In this document: positions 34,715 to 45,811 of the stretch, piece after piece
Layout of the letters: the number at the start of each line of letters is the position of its first letter
How positions within the stretch are numbered: position 1 is the stretch's first letter
From: Mytilus trossulus
Taxonomy: Eukaryota > Mollusca > Bivalvia > Mytilida > Mytilidae
Assembly: GCF_036588685.1 (NCBI RefSeq)
Contig: NC_086386.1
Span: forward strand, 74,150,682 to 74,214,681
Length of the DNA: 64,000 nt
Direction of reading: 5' to 3'
Made by a program: the position numbers and the translations under genes
The notes under the pieces: generated by a model
Told to the model about the DNA's origin: nothing
Seen by the model: the letters and a program-made list of their open reading frames with translations, nothing else
Databases searched by the model: none

Positions 34715-34865
34715 CCTTGATTTTGCTCTTTTGTTTGTATTATATTTTTTTATGACGGGCCTTATTATACTGTAAAGGTTTGCTCATTGACCTATAGTTG
34801 CGTGCATTTACTTAATTTGGTATTTGGTGGACAGTTGTCCAATTTGTCAATCATACCACAATGTT
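34715..34865 (+). repeat. R2 repeat, degenerate
   Basis: ggtttgctcattgacctata, gtggacagttgtcc and tcaatcataccaca identify an old R2 with internal loss. Confidence 0.6.
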
Positions 34866-35479
34866 TTATCTAAAGTGTATATTAAGCACTCTCATCGTTT
34901 GTACTCTTTTTGTCCAATGAAAATTGGATGCAGTTAAGCATCATGTGTTTTGCCTTTGTGGAATTTGGTAGTGTAATGATATAGTAATTGTCAAGTTAAT
35001 TATCGTTTCCTCATTTGATGTATATGGCCCAATAAATTGTTTACATGATCGGGTTGTTTACCATTCATATTTGTTTACAAAAATTATTTACAAATCACTG
35101 GAGCAATCATTGATATTGACGAAATGATTAAAACTTTCTATTAGACTTGCATTATGATTCAAAATTATCATAATCTACGGTGCGAAATTTAAATTTCTAC
35201 GGTGTTTCAGTAGTAACCATATATACAGACACAAAAATTACTCACACATTGATATATTGTTGTTCTTAGAAGTTCTTTGGAATTGTTGGATTGACACTTT
35301 TGAATTTATGAACAACATCATACTACTTTGTGAACTAATCTTAAATAATATTCGGTTTGGATTTAGGAGAAAAATCCTGACAAAGAAAAATCTAGAATAG
35401 GACCATCAGATATTATAAAGTCTATAGGTGGCATTTCAACTTGTATAATATTTCTGGTAAAATTGTACAATAAATCTGG

Positions 35480-37290
35480 TAAAATTTATCATTGGTTCTT
35501 GTCTTTTTGTTTGCTATAATCTAAAAGTGATTTCTGGCAATACAGTTATTTGTTTAAACAACTTTTGTTTTGGTGGAACCCTGATGCAAAGGTCATTGTT
35601 GTTATCCAAAATAAATTGTGACTGCATTGGTAATCGTAGGTTGAATAAAAAGACAATTATAATGCAAAGTAATAAAATCAAACATTGTCAAAATACAGCC
35701 AATAGCGTGGAAGACATAACTATCAACATGATAAAATAAATTGGTCCTTACATGTTAACACTGCGTGGATTGATAATACTTTCTTAAAAATGTTTTCAGC
35801 TCTATTTTGTATTCCTGTCGTGTAACTCATTAAATTACAGATGACCAAGAGTAACAAAAACAATACATTGATGTGTCAGAATGACATGTATGGCCTCGTT
35901 TTCAAAAACGGTTGCAAGCTCAATATGGGAAGGACTTTAAAAAATAGTCTTAATAACTGTTTTAATATAACTAATTTGTTAAAGCTCAACTCATAGGTAT
36001 GATTTCGGCAAAATTCAGAGTATTGAAACCTAATTTAAACATCATATGTTACTCATCACAAACTAAAAATCAACTCAAAAAAACGTTTCGGAACCAAACG
36101 TATAAACATGTTATTTTCACAAAATTTTCCAACTTTAGCGCTTAATTTCTGCCAAAATCAGCGGATTGGAACGAAACGTTAATCAGTCTGTAGCTTATAT
36201 TAGATTCACATACTAAAGACCAACAGTCTGTAAATGCGTTTAGGTAACATTCCGTCTATAGCTTGTTGTCGAATGATTGAACGATGGAATGACGAACAAG
36301 GGTTAAACTACATGGTCCCGATGTTTCTCAGAAGTACATGTATCGATTTATTTATTATTATATCATGAACAGTATTATTGAGGAACACTGTGATCCTTTT
36401 CGACATGTTCGAGTCTGAAAATTATGGTCCAAAACATTATGTGAAAATAATGGTTTTTCAGACCTAGTTACATGCAGATACCAGATTAACTCAGATATAA
36501 TAATATAACGAATATCTAACGAAAGACAAATAAAAATGTGAACCCTCTACAATAAATAGAAAACAAATAATATTTGATCTATAGAACAGTTACCAAGATC
36601 GTTATAAAATGTATAAGATAATGCAAATACAGTAAACTGAAATGATATGGACAAATGTAATTCTATTTGGACAAAAACATATAGAAATAAGAATGTCATA
36701 TCAGCTTTGAAATACTAAATTAAACAAAATTTTCCAAGCACGCTTCAAGGAAAAACGTTTAACAACGATATTCATTAAATATTCTAAAAAAAATGTCTGT
36801 AATAAATCAGTGAATGGATCATGTCATCTTGAATACAGATCAGATAAATATAACTGGTTAAAATTTTACAATTGTTGTGATTGAATGAGTGTAGTACTTT
36901 GGACCTGTTATACAAATTTAGTCACTCCCATCAATATTGAGGTTTGAATCATTTCCTTATAAACCTGTGAACATTTAACAGGTAAAATTTCGATATTTTC
37001 GATACAACTCACAATTGGATGTTGTTAAACATACGATTCAACTAACAAATAAACAAATGTATAATTCAATAATGACGTGAAATGTGACCTTCTGATATTA
37101 AAGACTAAGACAACAAATGAGGAAAAAAAGAAAGAAGCGGCAATGCAAATAGATGAAAAAAATCTACAACAGCTAAACGAATATCCTCAGTCTTACTGAA
37201 CCGTATTCCAAACATAAGTTCAACCGTAGTTAATCGAGTCATAGGTACTTTATTCATATGATTTGCACCACGTGACTTTTGCCCTTTTGA
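35480..37290 (+). repeat. Duplicated block, copy 1
   Basis: 35480-36075 matches 42625-43235 and 37080-37290 matches 43255-43473. Shared landmarks are atcattggttcttgtc, ggtaatcgtaggttgaataa, gttttcaaaaacggttgcaa and aatatcctcagtcttactga. The ~1 kb between 36080 and 37080 has no counterpart in copy 2. A 70-codon frame (35527-35739) is open in both copies (QRS, IGNRRLNK and ITINM segments are shared), but most differences change the amino acid, so coding is doubtful. Confidence 0.75.
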
Positions 37291-37634
37291 TTAAATTGCT
37301 TCTCTTAATGTCATATTGAAATTATAAATTATATCCAATTTTCGGATAATCAAGTCCATTTCCGTCATGGATCTAAGACTAATGAGTTTTGGAAACTTCC
37401 TTTGACGGATATTTACAAAACTGTTTTGTAAATCTGAGGGAAAATGCTGAAAATTTGACTTTTTACAAAATGATAAGGTTGAAATCATCATGTTTTAAAA
37501 GAATTTGGACGTAAACTTAAGAAAGCAGGTAGTTTTACAATTATTAAGCTTTGAAATTCAACATGCAAGTTGTTTCGCCTTTATGCGGACAAATCATGAA
37601 CAATATCTTCTTGTATCTTGATTTCTGTCCTGAA

Positions 37635-37712
37635 CCTTGCGTTTCGACGATTTTTATGCGCGTCTGGCGTATTAAATTATAATCCTGGTACTTTTGATAA
37701 CTATTTAGCTAT
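37635..37712 (+). repeat. R1 end fragment
   Basis: gcgcgtctggcgtattaaat, ataatcctggtacttttgat and aactattta are the R1 outer end. A second small piece (gatcctgggacctattgata) is at 38117-38147. Confidence 0.7.
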
Positions 37713-38141
37713 TTTATATAGCAATTATAAGTCGGTTACGCTTGCGATTTTTAAACTAAAAATGCTGAAAGTTCTCAAAGTTACTGTAGTCAATGTTTTT
37801 TTTAACACGAAAAGAACCCTAAAAACCTGTACCCGTACAAATTGTTGATACAGCATATGAATTGGCATATTGACATTTTTAATTTAGAGGCATATATAAT
37901 GCTAATGTAATGGCTGCCGTTATGGTAAGACAAAATGGCCGTTATGCAAATAAGCAAAATACCCCAAATTTTGCCATATGTTCCGCCTTCTAAAGTCAGC
38001 GGTTTACTCGGTTATGACAAAGGATGCACTGCATCTATAGAAAATGATTGAGAAAGATTCACGTTAATGTCATCAATTAATATATGTCCGTGCAACGCCG
38101 GCAATAATACTATACTCAGTGATCCTGGGACCTATTGATAA

Positions 38142-38324
38142 CTATTGGAGAGCCTTTCCGCTCTTCATTTCCTGTGACATTATATAAAAATCTGATGCCT
38201 CATTTATTGTGTTTATCATCGAATCAATGTGTGGTTTAAGATATGTAGGACCAATCAATGTGTGGTTTAAGATATGTAGGACCAACGGGTTTTTGTTAAG
38301 CAAATGTTTTAAATTTTGTATCAT
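38142..38324 (-). pseudogene. Possible coding remnant with a 31-bp tandem duplication
   Basis: Bases 38222-38252 and 38253-38283 are a perfect 31-bp tandem repeat. On the minus strand the peptide after it (YLKPHIDSMINTINEASDF, then QEMKSGKAL) looks protein-like. Because 31 is not a multiple of three, the duplication shifts the frame, so upstream and downstream residues belong to different frames of the older sequence. No family recognised, and no splice support. Confidence 0.2.
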
Positions 38325-38904
38325 CTGACGAAAACATAAGAAGCCAAAAACACAATATTCAATTTAGAAATGCCAACCAATCAAACCGTTCAGAAAAATA
38401 AACGACAATGAAATTAATGAATTAAAATTAAAATCAGCTTTGAAACTGCGAACTACACGCAACTAGTTTCCTTGGTCTATACGAAGAAATATTAGGGATA
38501 TTCGAATATCACATTTTGAAAATAGTTTAGAAATGAATTTATAAAGTGATTTTTTTATATCTTTTTCTTCTTCATGGATTGACATTATACATATTCATCT
38601 ATGGTTGCACACAATAAAGCTAGCGAAAGAAATAAGAATGATCAAGCAAATGAGAGAGAAAAAAACAATACGATACGACATTACAGATTAAATTATATAA
38701 GTATAACATTTTCACTGAGTAAAGATAATTGTAATAACAGTACAAGCATATCGATACACCAATAATTAATTTCATTCAGTGACTTTAACATAAGAGTTCC
38801 AGTATACATGTATGTTGTGTTCATTTGCACACATTATTTGTTTTGGCAAAAATGCTTTTTAAAGTCAAATCGTCTTTTATAAAATATTAAGTCCCTCTCT
38901 ATTA

Positions 38905-39041
38905 GGTTGCATCTTTGATATGTACTTTGCTAGTGAAATGACTATTATAGATATTAGTTTTCATATGGGCCAAAAATTACAATATCCATATTTATTGAAA
39001 TATCAATATGTGTTGCTTCATAAATTCAAACATTGATTTAT
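38905..39041 (+). repeat. Left flank of the satellite array
   Basis: gcatctttgatatg, tttcatatgggcc, atatccatatttattg and gttgcttcataaattcaaac match, with scattered differences, the palindrome's right arm just after its centre (45812-45900) and, for the first ~40 bases, the reverse complement of the palindrome spacer (45765-45811). It therefore shows the ancestral continuous order. Confidence 0.75.
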
Positions 39042-42000
39042 ACTACAATATGACAAACCACCCACAGTAGGTGTTTTATAGTTCCTGATTGTCTACTACA
39101 ATTTGACAAACCACCCACAGCAGGTGTTCTATAGTTCCTGATTGTCTACAACAATATGACAAACCACCCACAGTAGGTGTTCTATAGTTCCTGATTGTCT
39201 ACTACAATATGACAAACCACCCACAGTAGGTGTTCTATAGTTCCTGATTGTCTACTACAATATGACAAACCACCCACAGTAGGTGTTCTATATTTCCTGA
39301 TTGTCTACTACAATATGACAAACCACCCACAGTAGGTGTTCTATAATTCCTGATTGTCTACTACAATATGACAAACCACCCACAGCAGGTGTTCTATTGT
39401 TCCTAATTGTCTACTACAATATGACAATCCACCCACAGTAGGTGTTCTTTAGTTCCTGATTGTCTAATACAATATGACAAACTACCCGCAGTACGTGTTC
39501 TATAGTTCCTGATTGTCTACTACAATATGACAAACCACCCACAGTAGGTGTTCTATAGTTCCTGATTGTCTACTACAATATGACAAACCACCCACAGTAG
39601 GTGTTTTATAGTTCCTGATTGTCTACTACAATATGACAAACCACCCACAGTACGTGTTTTAAAGTTCCTGATTGTCTATTACAATATGACAAACCACCCA
39701 CAGTAGGTGTTTTATAGTTCCTGATTGTCTACTACAATATGACAAACCACCCACAGTAGGTGTTCTATAGTTCCTGATTGTCTACTACAATATGACAATA
39801 TGACAAACCACCCACAGCACGTGTTCTATAGTTCCTGATTGTCTACTACAATATGACAAACCACCCACAGTAGGTGTTCTATAGTTCCTGATTGTCTACT
39901 ACAATATGACAAACCACCCACAGTAGGTGTTCTATAGTTCCTGATTGTCTACTACGATATGACAAACCAACCACAGTACGTGTTCTATAATTCCAAATTG
40001 TTTACTACAATATGACAAACCACCCACAGAAGGTGTTCTATAGTTCCTGATTGTCTACTACGATATGACAAACCACCCACAGTACGTGTTATGTAGTTCC
40101 TGATTGTCTACTACAATATGACAAACCACCCACAGTAGGTGTTCTATAATTCTTAATTGTCTACTACAATATGACAAACCACCCACAGTAGGTGTTCTAT
40201 AGTTCCTGATTGTCTACTACAATATGACAAACCACCCACAGTAGGTGTGTTATAGTTCCTGATTGTCTACTACAATATGACAAACCACCTACAGTAGGTG
40301 TTATATAGTTCCTGATTGTCTACTACAATATAACAAACCACCCACAGTAGGTGTTCTATAGTTCCTGATTGTCTACTACAATATGACAAACCACCCACAG
40401 CAGGTGTTCTATAGTTCCTGATTGTCTACAACAATATGACAAACCAACCTCAGTAGGTGTTCTATAGTTCCTGATTGTCTACTACGATATGACAAACCAC
40501 CCACAGTAGGTGTTCTATAGTTCCTGATTGTCTACTACGATATGACAAACCACCCACAGTAGGTGTTCTATAGTTCCTGATTATCTACTACAATATGACT
40601 AACCACCCACAGTAGGTGTTCTATAGTTCCTGATTGTCTACTACGATATGACAAACCACCCACAGTAGGTGTTCTATAGTTCCTGATTATCTACTACAAT
40701 ATGACTAACCACCAACAGTACGTGTTATATATTTTCTGATTGTCTTCTACAATAAGACAAACCACCCACAGTAGGTGTTCTATAGTTCCTGATTGTCTAC
40801 TACAATATGACAAACCCCCCAGAGTAGATGTTATATAGTTCCTGATTGTCTACTACAATATGACAAACCACCCACAGTAGGTGTTCTATACTTCCTGATT
40901 GTCTACTACAATATCACAAACCACCTACAGTAGGTGTTCTATAGTTCCTGATTATCTACTACAATATGACTAACCACCAACAGTACGTGTTATATATTTT
41001 CTGATTGTCTTCTACAATAAGACAAACCACCCACAGTAGGTGTTCTATAGTTCCTGATTGTCTACTACAATATGACAAACCCCCCAGAGTAGATGTTATA
41101 TAGTTCCTGATTGTCTACTACAATATGACAAACCACCCACAGTAGGTGTTCTATACTTCCTGATTGTCTACTACAATATCACAAACCACCTACAGTAGGT
41201 GTTCTATAGTTCCTGATTGTCTACTACGATATGACAAACCACCCACAGTAGGTGTTCTATAGTTCCTGATTGTCTACTACGATATGACAAACCACCCACA
41301 GTAGGTGTTCTATAGTTCCTGATTATCTACTACAATATGACTAACCACCAACAGTACGTGTTATATATTTCCTGATTGTCTTCTACAATAAGACAAACCA
41401 CCCACAGTAGGTGTTCTATAGTTCCTGATTGTCTACTACAATATGACAAACCCCCCAGAGTAGGTGTTCTATAGTTCCTGATTGTCTACTACAATATGAC
41501 AAACTACCCACAGTAGGTGTTCTATAGTTCCTGATTGTCTACTACAATATGACAAACCATCCACAGTAGGTCTTCTATAGTTCCTGATTGTCTACTACAA
41601 TATGACAAACCACCCACAGTAGGTGTTCTATAGTTCCTGATTGTCTACTATAATATGACAAACCACCCACAGCAGGTGTTCTATAGTTCCTGATTGTCTA
41701 CTACAATATGACAAACAACCCACAGTAGGTGTTCTATAGTTCCTGATTGTCTACTACAATATGACAAACTACCCACAGTAGGTGTTCTATAGTTCCTGAT
41801 TGTCTACTACAATATGACAAACCATCCACAATAGGTCTTCTATGGTTCCTGATTGTCTACTACAATATGACAAACCACCCACAGTAGGTGTTCTATAGTT
41901 CCTGATTGTCTACTATAATATGACAAACCACCCACAGCAGGTTTTCTATAGTTCCTGATTGTCTACTACAATATGACAAACAACCCACAGTAGGTGTGTT

Positions 42001-42491
42001 ATAGTTCCTGATTGTCTATTACGATATGACAAACCACCCACAGTAGGTGTTCTATAGTTCCTGATTGTCTACTACAATATGACAAACCACCCACAGTAGG
42101 TGTTCTATAGTTCCTGATTGTCTACTACAATATGACAAACAACCCACAGTAGGTGTGTTGTAGTTCCTGATTGTCTATTACGATATGACAAACCACCCAC
42201 AGTACGTGTTATATAGTTCCTGATTGTCTACTACAATATGACAAACCACCCACAGTAGGTGTTCTATAGTTCCTGATTATCTACTACAATATGACGAACC
42301 ACCCACAGTACGTGTTATATAGTTCCTAATTGTCTGCTACAATATGTCAAACCACCCACAGTAGGTGTTTTATAGTTCCTGATTGTCTACTACAATATTA
42401 CAAACCACCCGCAGCAGGTTTTCCATAGTTCCTGATTGTCTACTACAATATTACAAACCACCCGCAGCAGGTTTTCCATAGTTCCTGATTG
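39042..42491 (+). repeat. 53-bp satellite array, about 65 monomers
   Basis: Head-to-tail monomers of 53 bp start actacaatatgac, hold aaccacccacagtaggtg and end gttcctgattgtct. Spacing of landmarks gives 53 bp throughout, apart from a 9-bp duplication near 39789. Most monomers differ by a few bases; recurring variants form higher-order blocks of 5 (265 bp), 7 and 3 monomers. 53 is not a multiple of three and there is no open frame. The last two monomers share the variants attacaaacc and gttttccat. Confidence 0.98.
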
Positions 42492-42590
42492 TTCCTTGCA
42501 AAATGTTCAGGACTAACACTGTACAAGGTTCATTCTTAAAAGTCAACATGAAAACATAACACCCTGTCAATCATTCGGTATTAAAACGAA
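42492..42590 (+). repeat. Right flank of the satellite array
   Basis: ttccttgca, aaggttcattcttaaaagtc and tgtcaatcattcggtatt match the palindrome arm just outside its single monomer (45980-46060), with a 25-bp insertion here. The satellite thus sits at the same internal place of a shared unit at both loci. Confidence 0.8.
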
Positions 42591-42624
42591 CAAAGCTTTA
42601 TTTGTTTTTGAAAAAATAAAAATC

Positions 42625-43473
42625 TAGTTAAATCCATCATTGGTTCTTGTCATTGTTGGTTTTAATCTAAAGGGGAATTCTGTCAATATTGTTATCTGTT
42701 TTAACACCAATGGTTATGAGGAAGGAATCATTGTGCAAAGGTCAATGTTGTTATTCAAAACAACTTGTGACGGCATTGGCAATCGTAGGTTAAATAAAAG
42801 GACAATTATAAGACCTAGCAATGAAATAAAACAAAATGCAGCAAATAGCGCGGTAGAAATAACCATCAACATGGTAAAATAAACTATCCTTCACACATTA
42901 ACACTGTGTGGATTGATTACGGTTTCTTAGATAGGTACTCCAGCTCCACTTGGTACTCCTGTCTTGTAACTCATCAAAATGTAGATGACAAAGAGTTAAA
43001 TGAAGCAAAAACAATACCAAGATGTGGTGTTAGACAGACACTTAATTATGGTCCCGTTTTCAAAAACGGTTGCAAGCTCATTACTAGAAGGATTTCACGA
43101 AAAGATCTTTATAACTGTTATAACTCGGATTTGTCGAGGTTTAAATCCCGTGATTTCTAAAAATTTAGAGGAATAGAACCTAATGTAATAAATGATCTAT
43201 AGCTCATCACAATAGACTCACAAACTAAAAATCAACTCAAAATATTTGAATGCATTAAGGAACATTCTGATATTAACGACAACAGATGACGAAAACAAAA
43301 AGAAGTGACAATACAAATAGATGAAAAAGATATGATACCACAGCTTAACGAATATCCTCAGTCTTACTGAACCGTATTCCAAACATAAGTTCAACTCTAG
43401 TCAATCAAATCATATGGCTTAATCAAGGGTACGTTATTCCTATGAGTTGCACAACGTGACTTTGGACCTTTTT
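42625..43473 (+). repeat. Duplicated block, copy 2
   Basis: Partner of 35480-37290, lacking about 1 kb of it. Two frames are open (42640-42882 and 42906-43160). The second includes FLDRYSSSTWYSC and GPVFKNGCKLI but is broken in copy 1, so neither is called a gene. Its right edge is exactly the start of the palindrome; beyond that point copies 1 and 2 no longer match. Confidence 0.75.
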
Positions 43474-44144
43474 ATGTGAAGATTGCATTTATAACCCTTA
43501 TCAATGAAAAAGTGTATTTTCGAATTTTCCTTGTTACATACTGTTTCAGAATGTTGTTAAAATATTTTTAGGTCATACAAATTTAAAAGAATTGGACAAA
43601 ATGCACAATAAATTACTTTAAGTTAGTAACATAATAGCAATCCTTAATGCCACATCGGATTCGAAATTTGCAAATATATATGCAAAATTAAAATGTTAAA
43701 TATTATAATACCGATAATGCTATTGTATTTAGATTTGACTTTGTATTTTTTTCACTAGAATTATTCATTTAGTTAGCACATTTTTCTACATGGTTCTGTT
43801 TCCTGTATCCATATCTACCCTCAATTTTCCTGCTAAACTTAGCTATCACAGTGAAGCCTAACAATCTAAATAGATGTTGGAAGATGTGGTATGAGTGCCT
43901 TATCCCTATGACATCGCCTTGTATAGTCTAGTTTTAAACAAGAGTCTTTTAGGATTTATTATATTCATAAGAAGTATACATTGAGTACTCATTTGTTCAT
44001 TTCTTTATTACAGGGGCAGTGAAATAATTTTTATGAAGATTTGCTACACTGGATAAGAATTAAACAAAAGACGGATTCAGAAAAAGTGCCAAATGAAAGT
44101 GTAGCAGAAAACAAAAGGAACACTCTTGTGAATACAACCTATGT

Positions 44145-44365
44145 TAGATTACAAAACTAGGAAATAACGGTATAAACCTAATGAATTGAAATTACAGAAC
44201 TAGGAAGTAAGTGTATGAACATGATGAAGTGAATTACAAAACTAGGAAATAATTGTATGAACCGAATGAAGTGAAATTACAGAACTAGGAAATAACTGAT
44301 GTCAGAAGTGAATTACAGAACTAGTAAATATATGTATGAACCTGATGAAGTGAATTACATTTACA
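44145..44365 (+). repeat. Tandem motif of ~45-50 bp in left arm
   Basis: About five degenerate copies of gaattacaaaactaggaaat followed by gtatgaac and gatgaagt. The mirror copy is at 47211-47431. Confidence 0.75.
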
Positions 44366-44739
44366 GAAATGAAACATCATGGATATACTTTATAATTTTC
44401 ATTCTAGATCTGATGTTGCAACGTGTAGATACATAAAATTAAACTTTTAAGAATTTTCTCCTTGTCTAGATAAAATAAATTATGTATTGGTATTCATATC
44501 TTTGTATTCATTATTTAAGAAAAATAGGTAACATGGATGTGTTGATTTAATTCATTCAAATATGGGTACAATTCCTGGCGAGAAAGATTAATTGATTGTT
44601 ATTTGCTAAAACGTCCAGTGGCAAAATGTTCATGCATGTTCAGGAAGATGGAGAGAAAAACAACGTTGAGCCAATGAATGTAGATACGTTGGGCCATTGT
44701 TGTGCCAACATACAAAGGTGGTCTGGGACTAGGCTAAAT

Positions 44740-44915
44740 TTGGGTTCCAGATTGATAACAAATGATTATATTTAGGTTCCAGATTGGTTACACAAGGTTC
44801 TATAAAGGTTTCTGATTGGTTACACAAGGTTCTATTAAGTTTCCAGATTGGTTATTCAAGGTTCTATCAAGGTTCCAGTTTGGTTACACAAGGTTCTATT
44901 TAGGTTACAGGTTGG
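44740..44915 (+). repeat. Tandem motif of ~35 bp in left arm
   Basis: About five degenerate copies of ggttccagattggttacaca followed by aggttctat. The mirror copy is at 46661-46836. Next to it (44930-45045) are several AACGTT-centred motifs such as aacgttctcacaacg. Confidence 0.75.
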
Positions 44916-45064
44916 TTTTCCATAACGTTATATCATAACGTTCTTACAACGTAACTGGTAATCCACACTTTTACGTTCCTACAATGTTAAATCACAACGT
45001 TCTCACAACGAAACAGAAACGTTCCTGGAACATTTCCTGAACGTTTTTGTGTTTTGTTGGATGT

Positions 45065-45390
45065 TACATATTTTTTTTTCGTCCATTTTTTGTACATAAA
45101 TTAAGCCGTTAGTTTTCTCGTTTAAATTGTTTTACATTGTCATTTCGTGGCCTTTTATAGCGGTATAGGCTTTGCTTATTGTTGAATGCCGTACGGTGAC
45201 CAATAGGTGTTTTTTCTGTGTTTTTCGGTTTCTTGTGGAGAGTTTTCTCATTGACAATCATTCCACATCTTCTTCTTTTTTTTATATAAGAGGAGAACAA
45301 CGACACAACAGAAACACTAAAATGCAACAAACACAGAAACAAACTTTAAGATAACAATAGCCATTTTCAAGAAGTCAGACAAAGGTTCAA
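45065..45390 (+). repeat. R2 joined to reversed R5, left arm
   Basis: R2 at 45065-45290 ends in cttctttttttta and runs directly into atataagaggagaacaacga, an R5 in reverse. The mirror is at 46186-46511. The frames of 77 and 60 codons seen here and in the mirror arm are repeat-derived. Confidence 0.75.
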
Positions 45391-45764
45391 AAGTCGTGTA
45401 TAATACAATTTTAAACCAAGGTTAAGTTCAGTTGAAATTGCAGATGATCAAAATTTTAAGGAATGTTTGAAATTGCAAAAACAAAACACAATGTGTTATT
45501 AAGTTTTTCAAAAACAATTTCAATACCGACTGATTGACCGGGTTTTATCAACTAATATTGACTTTTTAGAATGAACCTTTTGCAGTGCAAGGAAGAACCA
45601 GAAACTATAGAACACCTACTCATGCTACTGTGGGTGGTTTGTCATATTGTAGTAGAAATCAATCTGGTTCTGTCTGAATGTTTGGATTTATGAAGCAACA
45701 CCTATTGATATTCCAATAAATAAGGATATTGTTATCTTTGGTCCATATGAAAACTATCATCTAT

Positions 45765-45811
45765 GATAGTCATTTTACTGGAAAAGAATATATCAAAGAC
45801 GCAAGATAAAA
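45765..45811. repeat. Palindrome spacer (47 bp)
   Basis: The only non-repeated sequence between the arms. Its reverse complement (gcgtctttgatatatt, then taaaatgactatc) matches the satellite array's left flank at about 38907-38945. So the left arm plus spacer is one longer, uninterrupted copy of the unit, and the right arm is a shorter inverted copy. Confidence 0.85.

Larger units (their letters stand above)
43474..45764 (+). repeat. Palindrome, left arm (2291 bp)
   Basis: Reverse complement of 45812-48102. Paired coordinates sum to 91576 at every point tested, from the outer edge (atgtgaagattgc) to the inner edge (aactatcatctat), so the arms have no net indel. Only two mismatches were noticed (about 45104 and 45297), giving about 99.9% identity. 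Contents from outside in: plain AT-rich DNA, a ~50-bp tandem motif (44145-44365), a ~35-bp tandem motif (44740-44915), R2 (45065-45290), reversed R5 (45291-45390), right-flank sequence, one reversed 53-bp monomer (45601-45654), left-flank sequence. Confidence 0.97.

Noticed and set aside
39042-42491. CRISPR-like regular array
   Set aside because: The whole 53-bp period repeats with no variable spacers, and the setting is a eukaryotic genome. It is a tandem satellite.
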